From: JAKFWI01 sp031398975
GTDB lineage: Bacteria; Pseudomonadota; Alphaproteobacteria; Caulobacterales; Aquidulcibacteraceae
DNA: 8,345 nt
Direction: 5' to 3'
Assembly: GCA_031398975.1 (NCBI GenBank)
Contig: JANNOI010000024.1
Location: 1-8,345, forward strand
The position numbers and the translations under genes are program-made. Within the stretch, counting starts at the first letter, position 1. Each line of letters starts with the position of its first letter. Shown piece after piece: positions 1 to 5,192 of the stretch. The notes under the pieces are model-generated. The model was not told the origin of the DNA and searched no databases. It worked only from the letters and a program-made list of their open reading frames with translations.

Positions 1-1
1 G

Positions 2-766
2 TGGCGCGATTATTCCGCCCTGGAGATCAAGCGCGACGACGCCTTCGGCAACCAGACCCGGGTGGCCATCTTCCAGTGGCGGCGCGACCTGGCCCGCCTT
101 GGCAAGCCGACGGACAAGGAGGAGTGGTTCCTCCCGCCCCAGACGGTGAACGCCTATTACAACCCCGTCTTCAACGAGATCGTCTTCCCCGCCGCCATTC
201 TGCAGCCCCCCTTCTTCGACCCCGCCGCAGACCCCGCGGTGAATTACGGCGCGATCGGGGGCGTGATCGGCCACGAAATGGGCCACGGCTTCGACGATCA
301 GGGCGCGAAATCGGACGCGCGCGGCGTGCTGCGCACCTGGTGGGCCCCCGCCGATGAAGCCGCCTTCAAGAAGCTGGGGGACGCGCTCGCCCAGCAATAC
401 AGCCAGTACGAGCCGCTGCCGGGGCTGAAGCTCAATGGGCGGCTGACATTGGGCGAAAATATCGGCGACCTTGGCGGGCTCAACGTCGCCCACGAGGCGT
501 ATATGCTCTCCCTCAAGGGCGCGCCGGCGCCGGTTATCGAGGGCGTCAGCGGCGATCAGCGCTTTTTCTACGGCTGGAGCCAAGTCTGGCGCACGCTCTA
601 CCGCGACCAGGCGTTGCGCAACCAGGTGATCAACGGCCCCCACAGCCCCGCCCAGTACCGGATCAATGGCGTGGTCCGGAACATGGACGCCTGGTACACG
701 GCGTTCGACGTCCGCCCCGGGGACAAGCTCTACCTGCCCCCGGAGCAGCGCGTGAAAATCTGGTAG
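2..766 (+). CDS. M13 family zinc metallopeptidase (neprilysin/PepO-like), C-terminal part
   Basis: This is the 3' end of a gene that enters from the left edge. The frame is open from base 2 and gives 254 residues, against roughly 650-700 for a whole M13 enzyme. The zinc site HEMGH is at window residues 91-95, with both His as ligands and E92 catalytic. The third ligand is E152 in ENIGD, where D156 orients the site. Other M13 hallmarks are NAYYNP, the FPAAILQPPFF stretch, the PHSP block with the transition-state His (H214), and the terminal Lys-Ile-Trp. Family members are envelope endopeptidases that cut short peptides. Many bacterial ones are exported with an N-terminal signal or anchor, which lies outside this window. 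All visible catalytic residues are intact, so the enzyme is probably active. The GTG at 62 is internal, because the reading frame matches the family upstream of it. The stop TAG lies one base from the stop of the opposing gene. Confidence 0.95.
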   Translation, partial: WRDYSALEIKRDDAFGNQTRVAIFQWRRDLARLGKPTDKEEWFLPPQTVNAYYNPVFNEIVFPAAILQPPFFDPAADPAVNYGAIGGVIGHEMGHGFDDQGAKSDARGVLRTWWAPADEAAFKKLGDALAQQYSQYEPLPGLKLNGRLTLGENIGDLGGLNVAHEAYMLSLKGAPAPVIEGVSGDQRFFYGWSQVWRTLYRDQALRNQVINGPHSPAQYRINGVVRNMDAWYTAFDVRPGDKLYLPPEQRVKIW

Positions 767-767
767 C

Positions 768-1019
768 TTATTTCTCGGTGTGCTTGGCGCGGGAATGGGC
801 CTGGGCGGAGGCCTCCGCGTTCAGCAGGTCGCGGCCTTCTTCGCCTTCGAGCGCCTCCTTGGCTTCGCGGGCCTTCGGTTCGATCTCGTCCTTGTGCTCG
901 GCCATGAAGCCGCGCACGGAATCCTGGTAGTCCTTGGCGGCGGTGTAGCTGCCTTCGCCCTCGAGCGCGTCGGGCTTCACGTCCTCGGCGTCGGGATTGG
1001 GCTTGTTCGCATCGGTCAT
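768..1019 (-). CDS. Small hydrophilic conserved protein of the EGEGSYT type (83 aa)
   Basis: The protein has 83 residues, is highly charged and rich in Glu, Asp, Lys and Ala, and has no signal peptide or membrane segment, so it should be a soluble cytoplasmic protein. Residues 20-33 carry the block EGEGSYTAAKDYQD. A second block near residues 59-78 contains GEEGRDLLNAEASAQAHSR. From memory, a family of small uncharacterised proteobacterial proteins shares this layout: GEGSYT, then a short amphipathic stretch, then an acidic helix ending in a GR.RAK-like motif. No biochemical function is known to me. The start at 1019 is secured by a perfect AGGAGG five bases upstream. Longer minus-strand readings through this region are not supported. 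A GGAAC-N16-CGTT sequence just upstream matches the EcfG stress-sigma promoter, which suggests induction by general stress. The gene converges on the M13 peptidase gene with a one-base gap. Confidence 0.85.
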   Translation of the reverse strand: MTDANKPNPDAEDVKPDALEGEGSYTAAKDYQDSVRGFMAEHKDEIEPKAREAKEALEGEEGRDLLNAEASAQAHSRAKHTEK

Positions 1020-1024
1020 AGAAA

Positions 1025-1030
1025 CCTCCT
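1025..1030 (-). promoter_or_regulatory. Perfect Shine-Dalgarno for the 83-aa protein
   Basis: Read on the minus strand, these bases are AGGAGG, followed by five bases (TTTCT) and then ATG at 1019-1017. This is the only perfect consensus ribosome-binding site I saw in the window. It fixes the start of the small gene and suggests strong translation. Confidence 0.85.
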
Positions 1031-1054
1031 GGCTTGAGCGGCGCGCTTTTGTGT

Positions 1055-1079
1055 AACGGAGGGCGAGGAGCGGAGTTCC
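1055..1079 (-). promoter_or_regulatory. Putative EcfG-type (general stress sigma) promoter
   Basis: On the minus strand the sequence reads GGAAC (1079-1075), 16 bases, then CGTT (1058-1055). This equals the alphaproteobacterial EcfG/SigT consensus of GGAAC with a 16-17 base spacer and CGTT. Transcription would begin a few bases beyond the -10 element, leaving a leader of roughly 30 bases before the AGGAGG site and ATG at 1019. Orientation, spacing and distance all fit the 83-residue protein gene. The -35 element overlaps, on the other strand, the ribosome site of the divergent ABC ATPase gene (GGAG at 1072-1075). The consensus is established knowledge. Use of this site is inferred. Confidence 0.6.
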
Positions 1080-1080
1080 G

Positions 1081-1743
1081 ATGGCCGGCCTTGGGCCCCC
1101 CATGATCGAGGTGACCAGGCTCACGGTGATCCGGGGCGGGCGCGCCATCGTTTCCGTTCCGCACTGGCAGGTGGAGACGGGCAAGGCGGCCCTGGTGCTG
1201 GGCCCGTCCGGCTCGGGCAAGACGACGCTGCTGCACGCGCTCGCGGGGCTGCTCACGCCCGGCGCCGGCGCGGTGCGGATAGGGGGCCGTGACCTCGCCG
1301 CGCTTAACGCCGCCGCGCGGGACCGCTTTCGCGGCGCGACCATCGGGCTCGTCTTCCAGACCGCGCGCCTGATGGGCGCCCTTACCGTGAGCGAAAACCT
1401 CGCGCTCGCGCTGCGGCTGGCCGGCAAGCCCCAAGATTCCGCGCGGATCGCTTCCGCCTTGGCGCGCCTCGACCTCGCCCACCGCGCGCGCGCCCGGCCC
1501 CAGGCGCTTTCCACCGGCGAGAGCCAGCGCGCCGCCATCGCGCGCGCCGTGATCGCACGCCCCGCTTTGCTGCTGGCGGACGAGCCCACCGCCGCCCTCG
1601 ACGACGCCCACGCCGAAGCCGCGCTCGCGCTCATGCAGAGCGAGGCCGCCGCCTATGGCGCGACGCTCGTGATCGCCACCCATGATGCGCGCGTGAAAAG
1701 CAAGATCGCCCAGCGGCTTGACCTCGCGGGCCCCGCGCCATGA
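1081..1743 (+). CDS. ABC transporter ATP-binding protein (LolD/MacB-N type)
   Basis: This 220-residue nucleotide-binding subunit couples ATP hydrolysis to the permease encoded next. All motifs are present: Walker A GPSGSGKTT (41-49), Q-loop Q93 in VFQ, signature LSTGESQR (143-150), Walker B LLLADEP with catalytic E168 (163-169), D-loop around ALD (172-174) and H-loop H201. The size and the LSTGE-type signature fit the MacB/LolD/FtsE subfamily, whose members act on envelope substrates rather than classical uptake. The start at 1081 is chosen because GGAG (1072-1075) lies five bases upstream. An in-frame ATG at 1102 would begin closer to the conserved MIEVTRL stretch but has no ribosome site. 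The stop overlaps the permease start as ATGA (1740-1743), indicating translational coupling. No dedicated promoter is obvious. Its leader shares the 61-base divergent gap with the stress-type promoter. Confidence 0.95.
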   Translation: MAGLGPPMIEVTRLTVIRGGRAIVSVPHWQVETGKAALVLGPSGSGKTTLLHALAGLLTPGAGAVRIGGRDLAALNAAARDRFRGATIGLVFQTARLMGALTVSENLALALRLAGKPQDSARIASALARLDLAHRARARPQALSTGESQRAAIARAVIARPALLLADEPTAALDDAHAEAALALMQSEAAAYGATLVIATHDARVKSKIAQRLDLAGPAP

Positions 1744-2987
1744 GCCTCCTCGGCCTCGTCTTCGCCGAGTTGCGCGCGCGCCCGCTGACGGCGGGGCTGC
1801 ACGCCCTGATGCTGGCGCTGGGCGTAGCGGGGGCGACGGCGCTGCTCCTTTTCTCCGCCCAGAGCGAGGCGCGCCTGCAGCGCGACGCGCGCGGCGTCGA
1901 TCTCGTCGTCGGGGCCAAGGGCAGCCCGCTGCAGCTTGTCCTGTCGAGCGTGTTCCACGCCGACATTCCTACCGGCAACATCCCAATGCAGGCCGCCAAG
2001 GACATCATCGCCGATCCGCGCGTGGCGCAGGGCGTAGCGATCGGGCTGGGCGACAGCGCGGGGGGCTTCCGCATCGTCGGCGCGGACGCGGCGATCCTGC
2101 GCTTCTACGACACGCGCCTCGCCGCAGGGCGGGCCTATGCGGCGCCAATGGAGGCGGTGCTGGGCGCGCAGGCCGCGCGCCGGCTGGGCCTTGAGCCGGG
2201 TTCGACCTTCAAGGGCGCCCACGGCCTCGGCGCGGGCGGGGAGGCGCATGGCGAAACATACCGCGTCGTCGGCGTGCTGGGGGAAAAGCGCTCGGTCGTG
2301 GACCGGCTGATCTTCACCCCGCTCGAGAGCGTGTGGGCGGTGCACGAAGTCCACGCCATGCAAGGCCTCGCCGCGCCCGCGCCCGTTGCAAGCCACGACC
2401 CGGGAGAACCCCACGCGGCCCACGCCGAAGACGAGCCCGATCGCGAGGCCACGGCCGTGCTGCTGCGCCTGCGCTCGCCCTTGGGCGCCTTGAGCCTGCG
2501 CCGCGCGGTGAACGCGCAATCGGCGCTGATGGCGGCGCGCCCGCCGGACGAGGCGGTGCGGCTGTTCCAGCTGATCGGGGCGGGGACGCAGGTGCTGCAA
2601 GGCTTTGCGCTAACGCTGATCGCGGCGGCCGCGCTCTCGGTGTTCGTGACGCTGCTGGCGGCGCTGCGGGAGCGGCGCGGCGAGGTGGCGCTGCTGCGGG
2701 TGATGGGCGCGACGCGCGCGCAGGTCTTTGCGCTGCTGGTGGGCCAGGGCGTGGCGATCGCGGCGCTTGGCACGGCGCTCGGCCTCGCGCTGGGGCATGC
2801 GCTGATGGCGGGGCTGGGCGCCGCCGGCGGGCGCGCGCGCGACTTCGCGCTGACCGGGGCCTGGTTCGAGCCGGGCGAGATCGCGATCGCGCTGGGGGGG
2901 CTTGCGGCGGGCGCGCTGGCGGCGCTGATCCCTGCGATCGCCGCGTACCGCGTCGACATCGCCAAGACTTTAGCCGAAACTGGGTGA
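1740..2987 (+). CDS. ABC transporter permease, FtsX/MacB type, with a His-rich periplasmic insert
   Basis: This inner-membrane permease has 415 residues. Four hydrophobic segments are visible, at about 17-38, 288-310, 327-358 and 381-404. A large extracytoplasmic domain lies between the first and second, as in the FtsX/MacB fold. The C-terminal membrane block carries the FtsX-like sequence RRGEVALLRVMGATRAQVF (312-330). The region around VVGAKGSPLQLVLSSVFHAD (56-75) is characteristic of the permease group that includes P. aeruginosa PA4065. Residues 202-228 carry five His (202, 205, 219, 225, 228), and D/E-rich sequence follows to about 236, which looks like a metal-binding loop. The gene sits between the ATPase (4-base overlap) and an exported DUF3299-like protein, the same order as PA4064-PA4066, which is reported as zinc-responsive. 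A role in metal homeostasis or envelope transport is inferred. The substrate and direction of transport are unknown. No separate MacA-like fusion protein is encoded nearby. Confidence 0.92.
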   Translation: MSLLGLVFAELRARPLTAGLHALMLALGVAGATALLLFSAQSEARLQRDARGVDLVVGAKGSPLQLVLSSVFHADIPTGNIPMQAAKDIIADPRVAQGVAIGLGDSAGGFRIVGADAAILRFYDTRLAAGRAYAAPMEAVLGAQAARRLGLEPGSTFKGAHGLGAGGEAHGETYRVVGVLGEKRSVVDRLIFTPLESVWAVHEVHAMQGLAAPAPVASHDPGEPHAAHAEDEPDREATAVLLRLRSPLGALSLRRAVNAQSALMAARPPDEAVRLFQLIGAGTQVLQGFALTLIAAAALSVFVTLLAALRERRGEVALLRVMGATRAQVFALLVGQGVAIAALGTALGLALGHALMAGLGAAGGRARDFALTGAWFEPGEIAIALGGLAAGALAALIPAIAAYRVDIAKTLAETG

Positions 2988-2997
2988 GCGTTCTTTC

Positions 2998-3002
2998 GGA
3001 GG
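2998..3002 (+). promoter_or_regulatory. Ribosome-binding site selecting a TTG start
   Basis: GGAGG lies five bases before TTG at 3008-3010. It favours this TTG over the in-frame GTG at 2984, which overlaps the permease stop as GTGA but has no comparable site. The TTG start also gives a compact signal peptide. Confidence 0.6.
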
Positions 3003-3007
3003 CCCAT

Positions 3008-3514
3008 TTGAACCGACGTCTCATCCTGGCGGGCGCCGTGGGCGCGTTGTGCGCCCCCTTCGCCAGCGCCGCCGCGACCCCGGCCGGGGCCAAGCCCTCG
3101 ACATTGCGCGCGCCCGACGGCATGCCCGCCGCACCCACCGTGGGCGGCGCCGTCCCTTGGGAGGTGCTGGCCTCCACGACGAGCTTCGAAAAGACGATTG
3201 ACGGCTTCTCCTGGGTGCTGCCGGCCTTCCCCGCCGCCGTGAAGGCGCTGGACGGCAAGCTCGTGAAGGTGAACGGCTACATGATGCCGCTGGAGGAGAC
3301 CCCGGCGCAGAAGCGCTTTCTGCTGATGGCCTACCCCTCCTCCTGCCCCTATTGCCTCGATCTGGGGGCGGCGTATTTCATCGAGGTGCGCGCGCCGAAG
3401 GGCGTGGCGTTCAGCTATGACGCGGTGCTCGTCGAGGGGCGGCTCGAATTGCTCGAAAAGGACGAGAACGGCCTGTTCTATCGCCTCTCCGAGGCGCGCC
3501 CAGTGAAGGCCTGA
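3008..3514 (+). CDS. Exported DUF3299-like protein with CPYC motif
   Basis: From the TTG start the product is 168 residues. It opens with a signal peptide (MNRRLILAGAVGALCAPFASA), with cleavage likely after residue 21 or 22. The RR pair followed by LILAG also resembles a weak Tat signal. The mature part contains ALDGKLVKVNGYMMPLEE (80-97), then FLLMAYPSSCPYCLDLGAA (104-122). The GY-M-PLE and FLL...C layout is that of DUF3299, known from P. aeruginosa PA4066 next to an ABC ATPase and permease. Here a CxxC pair (C113, C116) occupies the region where some relatives carry CFFC and others a CIHVPPPP-type stretch. I recall those alternatives from memory. The Cys pair could bind metal or be redox-active. 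Genetic context suggests it is the periplasmic partner of the ABC system. An alternative GTG start at 2984 would add eight residues and overlap the permease stop by four bases. It ends one base before the isomerase gene. Confidence 0.78.
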   Translation: MNRRLILAGAVGALCAPFASAAATPAGAKPSTLRAPDGMPAAPTVGGAVPWEVLASTTSFEKTIDGFSWVLPAFPAAVKALDGKLVKVNGYMMPLEETPAQKRFLLMAYPSSCPYCLDLGAAYFIEVRAPKGVAFSYDAVLVEGRLELLEKDENGLFYRLSEARPVKA

Positions 3515-3515
3515 C

Positions 3516-4166
3516 ATGCTGACGCTCTACAATTATTTCCGCTCGAGCCCCTCCTATCGCGTGCGCATCGCGCTGAACCTGAAGGGCCTTTCCTACACCG
3601 CCATCCCTGTGAACCTGCTCGAGGGCGTCCAGGCGGGGCCGGACAATCGCGCCCGCAACCCCCAGGGGCTTGTGCCCACGCTCGAGGTCGAGGAGGGCGT
3701 GTTCCTGACGCAAAGCCCTGCGATCCTCGAATGGCTGGAGGAAACCTATCCCAATCCCCCGCTCCTGCCGCGCGAGGCGCTGGCGCGCGCCCGCGTCCGG
3801 GCGATGGCGGCGGTGATCGGCTGCGACATCCACCCGCTGAACAATCTGCGCGTGATGGCCTATCTGCGCGAGAACTTCGCCCAGGACCAAGCGGCGCGCG
3901 ACGCCTGGGCCCAGACTTGGATCGCTGCGGGTTTTGCGGCGCTCGAGCGCCTGGTGGAGGAAAGCCCGGCGCAGGGCGCGTTCTGCTACGGCGACGCCCC
4001 GAGCCTCCCGGATCTTTACCTCATCCCGCAAATCTATTCCGCGCAGCGCTTCAAGGTCGATATCGACGCCTATCCGCGGCTGGCGGCCATCAATGCGCGC
4101 GCGCTTGCCCTGCCCGCCTTCGCCGACGCGCACCCGGATGCGCCCCCGAGCGCACCCCCAACCTAA
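3516..4166 (+). CDS. maiA: Maleylacetoacetate isomerase (zeta-class glutathione transferase)
   Basis: The product is 216 residues, the usual length. Maleylacetoacetate isomerase converts 4-maleylacetoacetate to fumarylacetoacetate with glutathione in tyrosine and homogentisate breakdown, in the cytoplasm. The zeta motif SSPSYRVRIAL is at residues 10-20, with the active-site Ser region at its start. The cis-Pro is in LVPTL (52-56), the glutathione gamma-glutamyl contact QS is at 66-67, and the helix N-cap motif PSLPD is at 162-166. In that last motif Pro replaces the more usual Ala before Asp. The C-terminus ends in a Pro-rich tail. The start lies one base after the DUF3299-like stop (TGAcATG), so it is probably co-translated with the ABC cassette. 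This is an unusual neighbour, since maiA usually sits with fumarylacetoacetase or homogentisate dioxygenase genes, which are absent here. A related zeta-type transferase with another substrate cannot be excluded. Confidence 0.9.
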   Translation: MLTLYNYFRSSPSYRVRIALNLKGLSYTAIPVNLLEGVQAGPDNRARNPQGLVPTLEVEEGVFLTQSPAILEWLEETYPNPPLLPREALARARVRAMAAVIGCDIHPLNNLRVMAYLRENFAQDQAARDAWAQTWIAAGFAALERLVEESPAQGAFCYGDAPSLPDLYLIPQIYSAQRFKVDIDAYPRLAAINARALALPAFADAHPDAPPSAPPT

Positions 4167-4585
4167 GACGTGGCGCCCGCTGCCTCGCACGAGGCCACGC
4201 CCTTGCGCGTGGCGGTGGTGACGAACACGGCGTCGGGATCGCGCACATCGACGAAGCGCCAATTATCGCCCTCGCTGCGGTGGGCGGCATAGCAGCCCTC
4301 GCTCCGGAAGCCGTCCTCGGCATAGGTGAAGCACAGCGCCCCGTCCTCGCGCACCCGCAGCCGGCCCTCGCGCACTTCGCCCCCGAACCAATAGCGGGTG
4401 GCCCCGCTCTTTTCGATGCATTCGCGCCATTTCTCGCCGGTGGGCGCGAGATAGCCCTGCATGTCGAAGCCGAAGAAGGTGCGTTTGGCCTCTGCGGCCC
4501 CGACCGCGGCGGCGGCTGCGGCGGCCGATCCGGCGCACGCGGCGATCGAAACGGCGATGAGGAAAGTCCGCAGACGGGTGCTCAT
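4163..4585 (-). CDS. Small exported cysteine-containing protein of unknown function (140 aa)
   Basis: The start ATG at 4585-4583 is preceded by AGGAGA seven bases upstream, which rules out the longer upstream readings. The 140-residue product begins MSTRLRTFLIAVSIAAC and continues through an Ala-rich stretch to AEAKR at 31-35. This is either a Sec signal cleaved near residue 33 or, if C17 is a lipobox cysteine (IAAC), a lipoprotein signal. The mature part has four Cys (56, 85, 98, 133), enough for two disulfides. It includes RYWFGGEVREGRLRVREDG and a CFTY...GCY stretch, ending in a DNWRF segment typical of small periplasmic beta-rich proteins. The arrangement is loosely like alphaproteobacterial DUF995-type proteins, but I do not claim membership. 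Its TAG stop overlaps the maiA TAA on the opposite strand (CTAA at 4163-4166). It is divergent from the Nudix gene with an 80-base gap. Confidence 0.75.
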   Translation of the reverse strand: MSTRLRTFLIAVSIAACAGSAAAAAAAVGAAEAKRTFFGFDMQGYLAPTGEKWRECIEKSGATRYWFGGEVREGRLRVREDGALCFTYAEDGFRSEGCYAAHRSEGDNWRFVDVRDPDAVFVTTATRKGVASCEAAGATS

Positions 4586-4665
4586 GGAAGCGTCTCCTGT
4601 GCCGGTAGGATAAAAGGCCGCACACGCGGCGAATTCGAGGCGGTTCGCGCAGCCGGAGAGGGGCC
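4586..4665. promoter_or_regulatory. Divergent intergenic region with a small inverted repeat
   Basis: These 80 bases separate the divergent starts of the exported 140-residue protein gene (minus) and the Nudix gene (plus), so both promoters should lie here. An inverted repeat GCCGC-ACAC-GCGGC is at 4617-4630. On the minus strand TATCCT (4612-4607) sits about 20 bases before the ATG and could be a weak -10 element, but no good -35 partner is visible. No EcfG-type or Zur-type site was seen. Confidence 0.3.
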
Positions 4666-5076
4666 ATGGAGACGCGACGACCGGAGGCCGCAATCGGCGT
4701 GGCGTGCTTCAAGGGCGAGGCGGTGCTGCTGATCCGCCGCGCGCGGGCCCCGCTGGCGGGCCAGTGGACGCTGCCGGGCGGGCGCATCGGCTGGGGCGAG
4801 CGCGCGGAAGACGCCGCCATCCGCGAGATCGCGGAAGAGACCGGGGTGGCGATCGAGATCGTGGGCGTGACGGAAGTCTTCGACCTGATCCTGCCGGACG
4901 CGCATTTTCTCATCGTGGAGTTCGCAGCGCTGTGGCGCGCGGGCGCGCCCGCGGCGGGCGATGACGCGGCCGAGGCCGCCTTCTTTCCGCCCGACGCGCT
5001 GGAGCCGTTGGGCTTGAGCGAGGACGTGCGACGGGTGATCGCGACCGCGCGGGCGCTGGCGGGCGTTGCGCGCTGA
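4666..5076 (+). CDS. Nudix hydrolase (ADP-ribose pyrophosphatase-like)
   Basis: The 136-residue product is the typical size of a minimal Nudix enzyme, which hydrolyses nucleoside diphosphates linked to another moiety using divalent metal. The full Nudix box GX5EX7REUXEEXGU is present: G39, E45, R53-E54, E57-E58 and G60. It is preceded by QWTLPGGRIGWGE, with the glycine-rich lead-in. The PGGxxxxGE lead-in and the short C-terminal helix LSEDVRRVIATARAL resemble the NUDIX_ADPRase-type subgroup. Substrate specificity cannot be read from the sequence. The start at 4666 has GGAG at 4655-4658, seven bases upstream. It is probably a single-gene unit, because a divergent gene lies upstream and a 116-base gap follows. 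Confidence 0.92.
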   Translation: METRRPEAAIGVACFKGEAVLLIRRARAPLAGQWTLPGGRIGWGERAEDAAIREIAEETGVAIEIVGVTEVFDLILPDAHFLIVEFAALWRAGAPAAGDDAAEAAFFPPDALEPLGLSEDVRRVIATARALAGVAR

Positions 5077-5192
5077 GCGCGGGCCTGTCAGGCCGCCTTT
5101 ACAGCGCCTTAAGCGCCCGTGAAGGTGCGCCCGTGATGGCGTTAGCCCGTAATGGCGGCGGCGCGGCGCCCACGCTGAGGAGTTCGGCTTTG
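5077..5192. promoter_or_regulatory. Intergenic region with near-repeats, likely holding the beta-helix gene promoter
   Basis: This gap of 116 bases lies between the Nudix stop and the chosen start of the beta-helix gene. It holds a short palindrome (5082-5094), then three related 14-base units: GCGCCCGTGAAGGT at 5113, GCGCCCGTGATGGC at 5127 and TAGCCCGTAATGGC at 5143. The first two match at 12 of 14 bases, and the second and third at 11 of 14. GAGGAG at 5177-5182 lies ten bases before ATG 5193. I found no convincing -35/-10 pair. The ORF frame of the beta-helix gene stays open back to GTG 5133, so part of this region could be translated if an upstream start were used. Confidence 0.4.
5082..5094 (+). 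terminator. Possible weak hairpin terminator after the Nudix gene
   Basis: GGCCT-GTC-AGGCC can form a five-base-pair stem with a three-base loop, five bases after the Nudix stop. GCCTTT follows, with only three T. The short stem and poor T-run make it at most a weak intrinsic terminator. Confidence 0.25.

Noticed and set aside
1020..1080. Zur-type operator before the ABC operon
   Set aside because: No AT-rich inverted repeat resembling alphaproteobacterial Zur boxes is present. The only recognisable site is the EcfG-like promoter.
1020..1634. Long minus-strand extension of the small hydrophilic gene (288 or 317 codons)
   Set aside because: The perfect AGGAGG at 1025-1030 and the conserved family layout fix the start at 1019. 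The upstream part is antisense to the ABC ATPase.
2135..3517. 460-codon open frame on the minus strand opposite the permease and DUF3299-like genes
   Set aside because: Its translation is low-complexity Arg/Ala/Ser-rich with no family features. The plus strand has recognisable ABC permease and exported protein sequence with coupled junctions. High GC removes stops on the opposite strand.
4617..4630. GCCGC-ACAC-GCGGC as a specific operator
   Set aside because: Five-base arms of pure G/C are weak evidence. It is noted within the divergent region but not called as a regulator site.
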